The translations under genes were made by a program, and so were the position numbers. Shown here piece by piece: positions 1 through 13,046 of a stretch of 64,000 bases of DNA; positions within the stretch are counted from its first letter, which is position 1; each line of letters begins with the position of its first letter. Location: positions 467,068-531,067 of the forward strand of contig CACVBU010000743.1 in NCBI GenBank assembly GCA_902728285.1. Reading direction: 5' to 3'. This DNA comes from Clytia hemisphaerica (taxonomy: Eukaryota; Cnidaria; Hydrozoa; Leptothecata; Clytiidae). The notes below the pieces were generated by a model. The model saw only the letters and a list, made by a program, of their open reading frames with translations. It did no database searches and was not told where the DNA came from.

Positions 1-1228
1 TAATGTGTTAAGTGGGATATTTTGCACCTATTTGTCATTGACGTGTATGCTGTCTACACTTGCTTGCATGGCTCCATCAACATTCCATTGACCGTAAAAT
101 TCCTTAAGTAGGGGTTTCTTAGGTAGGGTTCTAAAGTTAAGTACGTGATGTGAACATATTTATATACGAACCGCGTAATTTGGTTGAGGATAATTACCAT
201 TCATTTAAACAAAATATCTATTGTTCTCAACCTGTTTTAAAATATTTAGTATAATTTATTCTTATATAAAACACGTGTTTTTGTACTCACCAGTACTTCA
301 AGCCGGTTTTACTGGGTCTGATTGTATTGTCCTCTACTGTAAGGTCTAAAAATACCTTACCCCACAATCCCGGTCATAATTTATTTGAGAAAAAAGGAAA
401 ATTCTCACGAAATGTTGTAGCCACAAACGATTTGGAAGCGCTCTAACTGCGGGAAGGGTAGAGTTTTAACATGAGACTTAAGGACCTTAGGATCTGAGGA
501 TCCAAAAGTTCAAAAATAGTCCAATAAGGCTCAGAATATAGCTTAGAAATCAATAAACCCACCTCAAATTGAAATATTCGACTAAATTAAACAAACAGCC
601 CAAAAGCAACTTTCTCGCCCGAGCTTTAAAATGCTAAAAACAAGGAATTAACCAAAATTATCAATATATTTAGACCGATAGTCGGTTAAAATCCACCTTC
701 TTTTTAGCTAAGTCATTCGAAGATAGAAGAAGACCTTATATAAGGCGGTCTACTCCCTGCCTATTTCTTTAAAACAGGGAAACTCACACCCACTACTACT
801 ACACTAGAGCATCGTTATGTAATTTTCAAGGCTCGATAGATATAGATATCCTCATTCAGACATTCTTGATAAATAGGTTTGATTGAAAAATCTAAAAGCG
901 AACTTTTTCCCGCCTCTTCTTTCCTAGTTGAAAGGAAATTGTTTGCAAAAAGATATGAGAGTGCGTAAGACAATGTGGAATTGTTTACTTTATCAATGAT
1001 TTATTGTGCTTGGGTGTATTTCCTTTGTTATTTACTTAGGTTCCAACCCACTACTTCAGTTTACGTTGATGTTTGGACGTGCTAAATTTTATCACGTAGG
1101 ATGAAAAGGCCCCGTTGACTATTGAGTTTCAAGCCGAAGGCTATAGTGGAAAATCTTTAACCTTTTCTGCAAGCAAGAAAAAAAGAAGCCTTTAAATTTG
1201 TGTGACATTTCAGATGATTGAATCTAAT
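1..1228. other. Gene-free stretch, nothing recognised
   Basis: AT-rich non-coding sequence. I find no open frame resembling a known protein, no RNA gene and no clear repeat in this stretch. Exons of a gene extending in from outside cannot be ruled out. Confidence 0.4.
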
Positions 1229-1376
1229 ACCCCTGTGTCACAGACCCGTTGAAAGCCCAGCAATTGACAAAAATTTTATCCCCGGTAGGAAAATACCTTG
1301 AATTTCAGTCCCACTTGGATGAAATTCTTATCTCCACTGAGAAAAAAAAGTTCCACCGGGGCTGTGAGACAGGGGT
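1229..1376. mobile_element. TIR mini-element, CACCCC family (short copy)
   Basis: The left end ACCCCTGTGTCACAG and the right end CTGTGAGACAGGGGT are inverted copies of each other with one mismatch. The interior has the family's short phrases (a 'cccc' or 'cccactgg' block followed by an A/T run). ATCTA occurs on both sides and may be the target duplication. Related copies lie at 10155, 10446, 11278, 13047, 14114 and 26852. There is no coding capacity, so it is non-autonomous. Confidence 0.7.
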
Positions 1377-1575
1377 GTGATCTAGCATTTTCTTTGTTTA
1401 AGTGTTTCAGATTCTTTAAACTCTGACAGTAGAAGTCACTTCCAGTCCAGAGTTTGAATTAAAACTACTTGAGCGGCGTAACTTATGTAGGATATAAATA
1501 AGTGGCTTTAAATCATACATAGACGATTCTACTAGCCTTCGGTTATACTTTATTGCCATTGACTACTGGATTATA

Positions 1576-1654
1576 CCCAGCTGGCACACAACGTTGTTTC
1601 AACGTTCAACTAACGTTATATGGACGTTATGAACATTAGATAGTTCCAGCTGGG
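1576..1654. mobile_element. AACGTT-phrase palindromic mini-element, copy 1
   Basis: A 79-bp palindromic unit begins CCCAGCTGGCACA and ends CCAGCTGGG. The interior repeats AACGTT-like words roughly every 10 to 13 bp. TA lies immediately outside both ends, as expected for a Tc1/mariner-type target duplication. A second copy of about 97 bp lies at 30580-30676. Confidence 0.65.
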
Positions 1655-1656
1655 TA

Positions 1657-2918
1657 GAGTGATTCCATGCTTCTAGCTAGACTTAGTTATTGAAAAGGTT
1701 GGCCAAATTTAGTTCAAAGTGATATGATTTCATAAGCAATCGAACGTGATTCAAACATTCCATGTGATCTCCATGTTACATAAACTTAGTTTAGCTCACG
1801 AGATAGATTCCAAAAGATTTCACGTTTTTTGAAAAGCAAGAATGTACGAATCTTTTTAAGATAGCGCCCGGAAAAGATAAACCCGCTATCCCTGCATTTT
1901 CACTGCGTTTAGAATGCCAACAATGTATTTAGATATCAAAACAAGAGTCACGAAGCACCCTATTTGACGGTGTATAAGGTAGTATTGAGAGACAGTCTAA
2001 CTGAGTAGAAGCAATTATTCTTTATTAAAACGTGACTGAAAAAGTAATCAGTTAAAATCAGTTAAAAACACGTTCGCTTAATTATTGAAATTGTAGAATT
2101 TGAAAAGACTTTTTATTTGTTAAACGGATAATTTCGTTCTAAATCGGACAGCAGATCCAGGAAAAATCAGTGGATTAGAAAATGACAAAATGGAAACCCT
2201 GAATTATTATTAGAGAATGCCACAGCTAAGCTTATCAGACTCTTCAGGCAGATAATTGATATGATTTTTGCAAGCAAGTATCTATAGACAACTTAGATAA
2301 GCTGCTCTAAATACCAGTCAATATCCCTTTTACACACTTCTTTCAAATAGCACAGGTAATTCACGTTTTTGAAATCTTTACGATTATATAAACATGGGTT
2401 AAAAAACTTTCAAAACTTTCCTTAATAGCTTATTATTGCATTCTCTTCAAAGATATTCGACATATCATTACCATCTAACATTCAAGAGACATATTATGTT
2501 TAAAAAATCGGATTAGACTGTGTTTTTAATACCGAATACAGGAACTGACAAGTATTTTAAACCTCATGTTTCTAATCCAAAAAGGTTTCTATTTGCAATA
2601 TGATATAAAGAGGATTTGTGGTATGTTATTCAAATACCAAAGATTGCAGCACGTCTAGTTTCCATAACTGATCTCAAAAGTATTTCCTTGTTTAGTTATT
2701 TTTCAAGAGTCTCGATTAAATGCTTATTTTACCTTAAAGTCAATGTTTAAATTTCTATCTACGTAAATTTAATCCTAAAGATACATTTTGATCTGCTATA
2801 TCTAATACCTGGCGCGTTTATGCATGCTGGGCTTATGTTATTTTACATTTCTAGACAACCCTGTTTTAGTATAGAAGTCTATGCTATGGTTTTGGTCTTG
2901 GTCCATCCTCAGCGAGCC
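1657..2918. other. Gene-free stretch, nothing recognised
   Basis: AT-rich sequence with no convincing coding frame, RNA gene or repeat boundary that I can identify. Confidence 0.4.
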
Positions 2919-2924
2919 CAGGAG

Positions 2925-3178
2925 GAGGCCCCCAGCGGCACCCCTAATCACGCCATCACGCAAAAAAATTTTCTCCATCACGCATCACGAAAATCGCTAA
3001 AATTTGTCATCACGCAAAAAATAGCGAAAAATGGCCCAAATCACGCATCACGCCTCAAATTTTTGCCCTATCACGCATCACGCCAAATTCTTGATCACGC
3101 CAAAAAAAATCTCTAGTCACGCCATCACGTAAGAAAAAAGTCCCAATCATGCCATCACGCAAACCGCTGGGGGGCCTC
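2925..3178. mobile_element. TIR mini-element built of TCACGC phrases
   Basis: Ends are inverted repeats (GAGGCCCCCAGCGG on the left, CCGCTGGGGGGCCTC on the right) flanked by a direct CAGGAG on each side (2919-2924 and 3179-3184), a good 6-bp target duplication. The interior is an irregular run of 'atcacgccatcacgc' words separated by A/T-rich spacers. An open frame of 98 codons at 2820-3116 reads through these words and is not a gene. A related 5' end lies at 60332 and more phrase sequence at 61586-61690. Confidence 0.75.
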
Positions 3179-3184
3179 CAGGAG

Positions 3185-6138
3185 TCACAAAATTTTTTTA
3201 CAAGACAAAGAGGCTCTTAAGGACCAGAGATAAGGGTTGTCAGTAGTAGTGGCATCATTAGAGTTTGAGACACTGATATTCTTAGTATTTTTGAAACCCT
3301 CAGAAAAGACTTTCTATTAAAATGTTCCAGCTAATTTCTAAAATTACAGATGTAAACTCCCAATATGGTATCCCAAATTTCGAAAATAGCTGGCTATTGA
3401 GGGTCCTGAAACACTTCAAACGTCGCGTTGGTCCTTTCTTTAATACTAGACAGTTCACCAGACTGGATAACTGCATTGACATTTTTTTTCAAAGTACACG
3501 GTGTCGATATTGGAAAGGATTCTGAACTTTAAACTTTATTAGTCTTAGATTCGTAAAATTCTTTGATCTTATGGGTGGTTGAATATGGTATGAAAGTTTT
3601 TAGTCAGCTAGCCCCTAAGTCTGGTTTTATTAGTCCCTTCTATATATTTCTAAGTCTTCATAGATTGCTCAAACCACAGACATGATAAGAACATTTTACT
3701 GGTATACTTACAAAGAAGACGGTGTCAAAATTGCAAGGCACTCTGAACCGACTATGAATGACTTTATTAGTCCACTTCTAGATCTTACAAATTGACAACA
3801 AACCTATCTATAATCGTGACTCAACTTATCTCTACTAGGCAAACAAAGTAATGGACCTAATAATTACAATGCTAATCCACTTTTACGTGTTGTTTTAGTT
3901 TCTCTATATGTAATAGAGACTAAGGAATGTTTCGCCTGCACAACCCTAAATCCCCTAATTTACCTTATTTGGTAAAAAGGATATGTGGGCTGTAAGATTT
4001 GAGGTATTTTGATTAATAAAGTACGTGTGTTTACAAGTTTTAAGGCTCACTTGTTTTTGTTTTGCTTGCTATTTTCCTGTTTTTATTAACTTTTGCTAAC
4101 TTTAGCTGCACAAAATATTTCCAAGTGATTCCTTGTAGCTAGCATTTTAAACGCTTACCTCTACTTAAAGATATCCTGCCCTTCAAAAATTTAACGTCGG
4201 AAAAAAGCGTACCACTGTATTGTGTGTAAAAAGATGACGAAAACACACTCTTAAGATTACACCCACCACCCACTTCAAGTAAACTTTCTCTTTGGCTTTC
4301 AAAATGTGCACCCACTACCTGCTACTACTCTAGCCTTGTTCAATAGTCACCAGTTTGGTATGTTAAGAATGCGGGCTACAATGTCTAATATAAGAGCACC
4401 CAATTGGTATTCTAATTTCTGAATTTATAAAACCCTAGGATTAACCGCTGTGTGTTTATTTCAAAAAAGGTATCAATGCCATATAAAGGATACCTTGTGT
4501 TTTTTATAAGACTTATAACTGACCATGTTCTTTGCTGTGCATTTTAACCTGAACTTTAGAATAAAAATACCTACGAAATCTATTTATTTTGTAAGGGTCA
4601 ATTTTTCACCCAAATTTACTTAAATTTGGCTAAATTTTCTCTCCACTTTAAGAGTCCGATTTCAAAGGCCTAACAAAGAAAGAGGGGCCTTCAAGTTACC
4701 TCCGAATGTGGTCGCAGACTTGCTAATTATGGTTACCTTATTGAAATATAAGACTTTGGTAATAATAGATGACTCAGGTTTTATCATGCTTAAAAAACCC
4801 CTTCAGTATTATCATTGTTATTTAACCATCAATTACTGAGAAAGGATAAACTTTCAAAGCTACCGACTGTGGGTCGAAATTAAAATACCCAATGTAGGTG
4901 GATTATTACTCTACATGTTGCTTAGTAACAGGATTAATCTCATCTTTTTTTTGTAGTGACGATAAAAATGACTTATGGTTTATTCAAATGTAGTAGTAAA
5001 AATGAATCTACAGTGCTCAGAGAGTGTGGGAGTATCACGACACGAAAGTTTCCCGTTCGTCCATTATTATCTCTGTCATATCAATATTTTTGTTGCACTT
5101 AAGGCACATTTCTATCGTTACTGGATAGTGAGTAAGATAAGTTGCTTCTAACGGTTTAATATTTCCGGAATGACTATACGCTTTTTACTTACAAGAAATA
5201 TTTTATAATTACGCGAAGCTCAATTTTAGCCAAGAGCCAGAAAACAAATTATGAGCAATTTCAGCCTAACGTTTAGTAAATGACTAAAAATGTCGAATTT
5301 AAGCCATTTTAAGCCAATAAATGAATAATAGTAAGCATATTAAGCCAAATTGAAGAACATTAAGTCTGAAAATCATGTAAAATAAGAACATCTTAACCTC
5401 AGCCAAAATTAACCGGCTCCTATAAAGAAGCGTTCAGCCAGAGAACGAAATTGCGATTCAAGAAGAAAGGAAGTCCCTAGCTGGGATTTTTTAAAACGGA
5501 AGAAAAATTGGCGGGAAAATGAAAATTTACACAGGAAATGGATCGGACTTCAAACTGTCAACTTTCTACTTTTTGCACGCTATTTTTGGCACATTGATTA
5601 CCCCCTATCTTTTTACTATTTCAAATTTATAAACAGGTCTCCGAGTGCTTTTACTATGGCATTTTTCAGAGTTCAAACTGATTCAATTGAATATTTTTCT
5701 AAAGACATATATCCTCTACTTGCTCAAGCTGTTACATAGCTCAGCTATGTTTTCCCGTTACTTTTTACTTTGTCACAAAATATTCACAATCATGATCGCT
5801 TTAATAATGACCTTTCTTAAAAATTATACCCTGTTAGAGAATGATGAGACAAAATTTTCCAAACAACATGCCCGGCGGAACAACGGTAAAAGTGGGGAAG
5901 CTGAAGGCTCAAAATGAGATAAAATTCGCAAGGAATTTGAGAAAAATCTAACTTGCTCAAAAGTAGGGAGGCTGAAGTCTCCTCAGGCCTGGACAAAAAA
6001 CCGTGCAAACCCTGTCCACGTTTATGCGTTCTTAAACACTCAGATTTGGTTGAGTTGCCTCCAGTAGAGTGAAAAGGATCTCTTTGAAAAGACGATTTTT
6101 GAACCATACATTGCGGCCTATGTGCGTGCGTTAGATAT
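3185..6138. other. Gene-free stretch
   Basis: No gene recognised. A short palindromic word (AAATTTACTTAAATTT-like) at about 4610-4640 has a relative at about 31578-31605, so some of this is probably old repeat. The rest is unassigned AT-rich sequence. Confidence 0.4.
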
Positions 6139-6344
6139 AATACACCTTTTCGACCGTAGCTGCCAATTGCCGCATGGGCATTTTTTTGTCCATTTTACCA
6201 CCCTAAAACCGTCCCAGTCTATTTTTCGCACCTAAAGACAATAGAAAAAAGTGCAGAAAAAGAATTGAATCGAGTTTAGGGTGGTAAATTAAATATTTAA
6301 GTGGCACGCACCTGACCGCACGGCTATGGTCGAAAAGGTGTATT
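6139..6344. mobile_element. TIR mini-element, ACCACCCTAAA family, copy 1
   Basis: Arms of about 21 bp at 6139-6159 and 6324-6344 are inverted copies (AATACACCTTTTCGACC against GGTCGAAAAGGTGTATT). An inner inverted block TACCACCCTAAA / TTTAGGGTGGTA is also visible. The core is repeated in the opposite orientation at 8440-8592. There is no coding capacity. Confidence 0.6.
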
Positions 6345-8439
6345 GAGTTTGATTTTAAATTTTGAAACTCGATTCAACAAGTGCTGGTCGAGACTTTCAT
6401 CAGTTTTATCGATCATCAAAGATACTTGTTTTGTGGTCCGTTATCAAAATATTATGTTGTGGAAAAATATTTAAAGTGCCTTCTTTTAAACTGCGTCTTG
6501 ACGAGTTGGAGAAAAACTTGCACCGAAATTTCTTAAAATTTGTAGCTTTCAATTTGAAAGAAAATTTTCCTTGTGAAACTCTTACAAATGACGCTCTAAA
6601 CTATATTTGATAAGCTCCTAGTTTCGATGAAAATTAGACGTCACCAGGTTTCTCCAATAAGAGATTTCTAAGAGAATAAGGTTCCTTACTTGCATACTTT
6701 CGCTAGTAGAAACTTTCGTAACCTTTTTTTTTAAGACAGAATATCTGTAAAGATTTTCTTTTTTGTTAAGACATTTTTGCGAGCATAAACAACTTTCCAA
6801 TAGCCCTATCAAGAGTTTTCAAAAACCAATTTCGCAAAATTGCTAAATCAAAATCGCGAAAAGTTTGTAGGCCTAAAATATGACACACCAATAAGAATGG
6901 CAGCGTACCGGATCACTTGAATAATCTAACTATGAACCGAAAATAATGGCCTTGTAAATTTCTCAAATTTTGTGTGTTTTTCTATCTTCCGACACAAGAC
7001 AGTACTGAGATATGGTTGGATTAGGCTTTGATTCTGCCAACTTTTTCCTCGACATGGTTTATTTTATTTGGAGACAAGCTTTTCACAGGTCTTAAAAACC
7101 TGAAAATTTAGTCCAAAGTAGGTTCTATATGTTCCACTATCTTTAGACGAGTTTATTGTTTTGTGATATCAGCAAGCTATTAGCGATGCCTTTTCTTATC
7201 AGTGAACGGTGTAGATATTATCTTTCTTAAGATGGAATCAAAGCGCAGTACATATTGCATCATTTGATAAATATTTTTGCACATGCACTCACATTTAGGT
7301 AACAATTTTGGCGATTTAAATATACAACGTAGCCTCCTTAACTTAAACACGAGTTTAACACAAATTTGTTCGAGTTAAGGAAATTTCGAGTTACGGAGTA
7401 GGTTTATAAGGCAAAAATTCGACATTCGTATAAAGGTTCGAGTTCAAGAGAATCTGCTGCAGTCTTCAGATGGCTGAGAAAGATTACTCGTAAAACGTCA
7501 TGACATTATCGAGCAATATGCGCAAAAGACCTTGAAAGACCCTTCATTTAGATATCTGTGTCGTCACTTGCAAATAATCATCGTGAAGTTTTTGAAGGGT
7601 GTTTTTCTTCTAAAACTCTTTTTTTATTAGAAATATCAGAAAATTTTGGATTTGTTGAATTAAAGATTGGTTTATACGGTATAGTTTGATAGAAAGTTGA
7701 CTTTGCGTTGGGACCAAAAATGATCAACAATAACATATTAGCTGAAAATGGTTTTCTCTCGAAAATCCTTGGATCATTTCAATAGCTAGAACCATGCCTA
7801 ATATTCCTGCTAATATCATTTGGTCTCAAGATCTTCTTTTAAAATTTTCTTATAAAAATAGAATCGAGACTTAAGCACGATATGTTTTCTCAAATCCACA
7901 TCAAAAAAGGTGATAGTCCTTAGTACGTGGTTGAAATACATGAAAATTGATGTTATTTTTGAGAAAATCCTTTTTCATATCTTATTAACACCTTGTTACA
8001 CTTATTAATGTTCTAGTTCAAAATAGTTTATTAGAGTTTGAAAAGGGTTTGACGTCAAGGTTCTTGACATGGAAAATCGTGTCCTAATCTTGCATGGACT
8101 GTTGTATTGATGCAGTCACCCTCAAACTCGAGGCTTATCTGATCCTCTAGACGATGCTATATTCCGTTAGAGGGATAATAAACGCGGGAAAAATATATGC
8201 GCAGAGTTTTACAGCCGTTACGGTGGTTTACGTGAACAAAAAGTGGCAGCAGAGTTTAGATCAAACTATAAACACTGTAAACACCTAACTATCCTTTTCA
8301 GATATATCCTGCCTCCTAAACTATTCCTATATTTTAGTGATCTTATCGTCTAATGATCCCCTTGTGCTATTATTGATCCCGATGACCACGTTGACAATCC
8401 CACCGATCTTACGACACTGGCCTTTTCACATCGCAGACA
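6345..8439. other. Gene-free stretch
   Basis: No gene recognised. Around 7325-7440 there are several 'cgagtta' words like those in the element at 51711-51913, suggesting a decayed relative. Otherwise unassigned. Confidence 0.35.
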
Positions 8440-8592
8440 CCTTTTCAACCATATTCGCGTGGTCAGGCGCTTGCTACCTTATCATTAAATTTACGACCCT
8501 TAAACTCGATCCAATCTTTTTTTGCATTTTTTCCTATTGTCTTTAGGCGCGAAAAAAAGACTGGGACGGTTTTAGGGTGGTAAAAGGGACAA
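8440..8592. mobile_element. ACCACCCTAAA family, copy 2 (inverted relative to copy 1)
   Basis: The segment from about 8490 to 8592 matches the reverse complement of 6190-6300 closely, sharing CCTATTGTCTTTAGG and GACTGGGACGGTTTTAGGG. Outer arms are not as clear as in copy 1, so the boundaries are approximate. Confidence 0.55.
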
Positions 8593-10154
8593 AAAAATAA
8601 TCTAATCTCTTTACCAGCTCGAACCAAGGAACTTGCTTTAACACGCTTCTTTTCTCAAATCATAAATCTTTTCAGAATTCAACATATTCGCTCAATGTAA
8701 ACTGGTAAACTTTCCAGGATGGTTTTCGGCTTCCAAAGAATACAGTCACAATAGCAGTTTGGAAAGACTTGATACTCAAGATGAAAATCAAGCTTATTAA
8801 AAAAAAAGAAGCCCCTTCGGGTTACACTCACACACACGCTTTTTTGCCTCAAGGTCGATGCTTAGATTCGTGATATTAATGAAGTAATGTTTTGTATGGA
8901 ATCTCCCATAAAAGATCGGGTGTTTTCCAATAATTTTGAATTTGCTTCGAGGTCGATACTCAAGTTCAATTTTTTGGGGAGTATTAACTATAATCATTAA
9001 AACAAGTTTTTCAGATAATCCAATGACGCCAAGCCTGATATTTTCTAACCCGCTTGAATATCTTGAGAAGATTGAGGAAGATTTTGATTGTATACCCGGT
9101 TAAGAAAAATTATTTTCGTCCTGTTTACTTTAGATTTCGAATTCCATGTTAACCCCTCTCTAAGATAAGCGGATGTAGGGATCTTTTGAAGTATTCCACG
9201 ATTAAAGTAATCCATTCTTTTTTATTCATGGGAATCTGAAAGTAATCCCGATGAAAATTTCTTCCGCCAGTGACGTCATAAATTTCATATATTTGGACTT
9301 TTTCTCCATCTCAGTATACATTAAGCACAGCAACCAACTCAGCAGAGTTGTCAATAATACATGTAGTAATACATGTTAACCTTCTGTCAGAACTACAAAC
9401 CTACATAGGAATGGCCGAGTTTTTCTTCTTAGAAAGACGATCTTACCGTGAGAAAATAGCAAATCTTCTCTGGGTCCCTCTGACTTTTATCCTGGCTTTG
9501 GAACAGAATGGCTGTCCTTTGAGACATCCAGGCACATTAACCCTAGCAACCATTCCTAGACAACAATCTCCAGGTAGACTGACAGGAGAGAAAAACAATG
9601 ATAATCAAGAAAGTTGTAAAACACCTTTAGACACCTATATATAATACTAAATAGTTTTCTTTGGAAAATCCCTCCCAAATTATTTGATTGACTTGAAAAT
9701 TTTAATTTTTGCTTAGCGACGAGATCAAATCATTCAAAACATCTAAAAACAGGCTAAAACGAGACTTAGCAAAGTTTCATAAATTACATTCATTAGTCTC
9801 CTGTAGATACCTCCAAAAAAGTGCTGAGCACACTCTAAATATAATTTGATTTTCTCTGAGCTTGCGTCAAACGATGAGATATCTAGCTGAGCAGTCTTTT
9901 TTAAACGGCTCACTCTTTTGATAAGCTAGCCAAATGAATGGAATACCTTGATTTCCTGTGTGACCTTCCCTTGAACGAATTTTTTTATTTGTACTGTTGT
10001 TGTTATTATATCCATCCCTCCCCAAAGGTCCTTGATCTATTTTGATGTTTACAAATGCGGCCTTGGCTAAGTTTGGAGATTTCTACGGTATGTAAATCTA
10101 TGTAATTTAACTTGTTCACTCCTTGATTTGTTCAAGCGATTGGCCACCCGGGGG
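8593..10154. other. Gene-free stretch
   Basis: No gene recognised. A 98-codon open frame at 9348-9644 has no family resemblance I can name and no splice context that supports it, so I do not call it. Confidence 0.35.
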
Positions 10155-10402
10155 ACACCCTTATCTCAATGCCCAGGTGGAAAACTTTTCCCCACAGTGG
10201 GAATAAAAAAAATTCTACAGAAATACCAGAAATTCTACCGTTCCCAGTTCCAAAAAATCCAGTGAAGATAGTTTCGGAGTACAATTTTTCCATTGAATTT
10301 CAAATAGGGTTGAAGTCAACATCAATTTGCCAGAGGTGTTAAAATTATTGGGCAGTTTTCCCACTGGGGTGAAGTTTACACCTTGTCTGTAACACGGGGG
10401 TT
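10155..10402. mobile_element. TIR mini-element, CACCCC family (diverged copy)
   Basis: The left end reads ACACCCTTATCTCA and the right end TGTCTGTAACACGGGGG, a degraded version of the family TIR. The interior has the family phrases (CCCACAGTGGG near the left, CCCACTGGGG near the right). It sits about 40 bp upstream of a better-preserved copy. Confidence 0.55.
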
Positions 10403-10445
10403 TTATTGGTCAGTTTCATGGTGAGATATGAAGTAAAATAAAATT

Positions 10446-10755
10446 AGACCCCTTCTAACAGACCCGGTTGGATTTTATCATTCAGTGGGGTTAAATTAAC
10501 GGACCAGACAGAAACCGATGGGGATTGATATTAACACGTTTTTCATTTATTGCTGGGGATTTGAAATACATTGTTTTCTAGCCAGAAAATTCAGTGGGGA
10601 TAGAAAAAATAGCTCATTATTTTGTAGTGAGGACTTGCTTAATATGATTATTTTCAACAGGGACAAAAATCAGAGTATAATTTTTCACCGGGGACGATAT
10701 TTTGGCCAATTTTTCCACTGGGAAGGGGCCCAGTGGGTCTGTGAGAAGGGGGTGT
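10446..10755. mobile_element. TIR mini-element, CACCCC family
   Basis: The left end is AGACCCCTTCTAACAGACC and the right end GGTCTGTGAGAAGGGGGTGT, inverted repeats with a few mismatches. The interior shares long stretches with the copy at 13047-13352, for example TTTTCTAGCCAGAA and TTTTTCACYGGGGACGAT. A 101-codon open frame at 10518-10823 lies mostly inside it and is not a gene. Confidence 0.75.
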
Positions 10756-11277
10756 ATAAATTTTTACCTGGTTTCGTCACCCACTTTAAATTACTCTTTC
10801 CTGAAGTTTTTCTATTTGGATGAAAAAAAAATTTTATAAAAATACATCATCATTTTTTTGCTCAGATCCTCAAAATGATTTGATGTGAAATTTTTCTTCA
10901 AACAACTATGTCGCTACATGCATGAATTCAATATGCGTCAGAATTATACAAAAACGCTGTGCTTTGACGTCAGAAGTCTGTTAAAACACACTTGGATACC
11001 CATTAAGATCTATTTTCAAGCTGCTTTAAAAAAAATCATTAATGCTATAATTTAGTTATCATTACAAAGCATTCTGCTAAATGGATGAGGCATTTTTATT
11101 TTACTTAATTAATAGAGAATGATTATTTATGTTATTCTAGTTTTTCCTGTTTCTGAGTATGTTTTAGCTTACGCTAATAAGATTCTTGCCATGTTTGCAT
11201 ATTTCCACCATTACCCACTTATGCACGATTGTTCTCAGCTTGTCTGAACTAAGGAGAGTCGTCGACCACTGCATATT

Positions 11278-11549
11278 ACACTCCTGTGTCACAGACCAAC
11301 TGGGACCCCAGCCCCACTGGAAAATTTTACAGAAATTTCGTCCCCGGGGGAAAAATACCCTGGAATTTCAACCCCACTGAAAAATTGACTTTGATTTCAT
11401 CCCCATTTAAAATTCCGAAAATTGCACTCCAAAACCATCCTTACTGTATTTTTCAACCTTGGAACAATAGAATTTCTATCCCCATTAGAATTTCAATAGG
11501 AATTTTTATCTCCACTGAGACAAAAAGCTCCACCAGGGCTGTGAGACAG
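11278..11549. mobile_element. TIR mini-element, CACCCC family
   Basis: The left end ACACTCCTGTGTCACAGACC and the right end GGGCTGTGAGACAG are inverted; the last few bases of the right end are lost. The interior has repeated 'cccactgaaaaat' and 'tccccat' words. The overlapping open frames here (11186-11380 and 11286-11654) are incidental. Confidence 0.65.
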
Positions 11550-12067
11550 TCATATTTATTCAAAATCATCAAGTTTTCCCTGGTTCACTTTAAAGTCCCA
11601 ACTATTTTTGACATCTTCTTGCGAGACCCTTTTCTTATTTCAATCCGATTGTAATAAACTGTTGTTCGAGTTTGAAAAAATTTGAAAAATTTTGAAGCAA
11701 AATAATCAACAGAGTGAGCTATCTTTATTAATTTTAATTGGGGGATTTGCAAAATTAATTTTTAATCATACATAATAATTTTCCCTATGAACACTGGTCA
11801 AAGTACGATACACACCGTGCGTTTACGATGTACTTAACTAGTGAATGCACCTCCATTCAGGTCAACCCATATCGTGTCAAGAGTATTGTATACCATCACT
11901 CTGAGACGAGATATCAGACATTGTGATGTGTCAGGTATGGCCTCACAAGAAAACCGTTCTCATATTGTCGTTCGGGTGTCGGTGTATACACCGTGGTTTA
12001 GAAGTTGTATCGATATCTATCATTGATCGATTGAATCGTTGCTGGTCAAGCACGAATAATTTAATTT
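11550..12067. other. Gene-free stretch, nothing recognised
   Basis: Short open frames occur at 11841-12111 in two phases, but none resembles a known protein and none has supporting splice signals. Confidence 0.35.
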
Positions 12068-12356
12068 GTTGTTTTACGGGCCAAGCAAATTTCACCTATA
12101 AAATCTCCTAAAAAGGCAGCAAAAACTACTATATCTTGACAAAGATGCGAAATAGAAAATAAAAAGACACAGAAGGTTGAATTCATGGATAAATTGAAAA
12201 ATTGAACATAAAATTCTCAAAACTTTGAAAAAACTTCCAAATTTTGAAAATCTGGAATTTTGTAACGCGATGAAAAGCAAAAATGTACTGCCAAAATAAA
12301 TTTTATTTTTATTTCAATTTTTGGAATTTCAGGGTCGGTCGGGCCCGTAAAACAAC
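12068..12356. mobile_element. TIR mini-element with GTTGTTTTACGGGCC ends
   Basis: A perfect 15-bp inverted repeat, GTTGTTTTACGGGCC at 12068-12082 and its complement at 12342-12356, bounds 289 bp of A-rich sequence without coding potential. No clear target duplication can be read, so the superfamily is open. Confidence 0.6.
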
Positions 12357-13040
12357 TAAATCAAATTGGTCTCGCCGTATGGATGTTGCAGTGTTGAGTC
12401 TGTAGTATAAGATAAGAGAATCTTTCAGGGATGGCTGAATTACTCATATTTTTGTCCCGATTTGTCTACAAAAATGTTTGGCTCTGCATGGGAAAACTAA
12501 AGGCACACTTTCCAATCGGCAATCGACATAAAGTATTTAATGACGTCAAAAATAGATTTTCATACTCTTTAAGTGCCTTTGAAATGAAACCATGACAAAG
12601 TGTTTGACTAAGTTAAGTATACAGGAAGTGCAGTTAGTGAACATTTCTGTTATAACTGTATCTTTTTATAGTAGATTGACGTTGGTCTGTGTTAACACGC
12701 AAGTCTTTTTGTGTTAAAGTAACCAAGTAGTTACCGTCATTTTAGTTCTTTTATGACGCTTTATAGATCATTGAGTAGTCTAGCTCGAATTTAACCGCGA
12801 AAAAAGATTGTTTAATGTATTTAGATTTGTTTTCCTTTCATTTTCTTTTGCTCAGCTCTCGAAATACTTTCCCATCAGACCGCTCGATATTACTAGGTTT
12901 GGAAAGATTGCCAAGAATAAAAAATACCTTGCAAATTGGTATCGGTCATTTTTGTACTTTTTAATCGCTTTGCTATCAATTTTTCCGTAAAACCATTTTA
13001 TGAAGTCAACGTTTCTTTACATAGACGCTGTCATTGTCCG
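12357..13040. other. Gene-free stretch, nothing recognised
   Basis: AT-rich sequence without recognisable exon, RNA gene or repeat boundary. Confidence 0.35.
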
Positions 13041-13046
13041 TTAAAA

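Noticed and set aside
2820..3116. 98-codon open frame
   Set aside because: It reads through TCACGC words of a mini-element and has no protein-family resemblance.
2940..3175. CRISPR-like array because of short regularly repeated words
   Set aside because: The words are irregularly spaced, spacers are A/T-rich and variable in length, and inverted ends plus a target duplication show a transposable element in a eukaryotic genome.
10518..11654. Open frames of 101 and 122 codons
   Set aside because: Both lie on CACCCC-family elements and their translations follow the element phrases.
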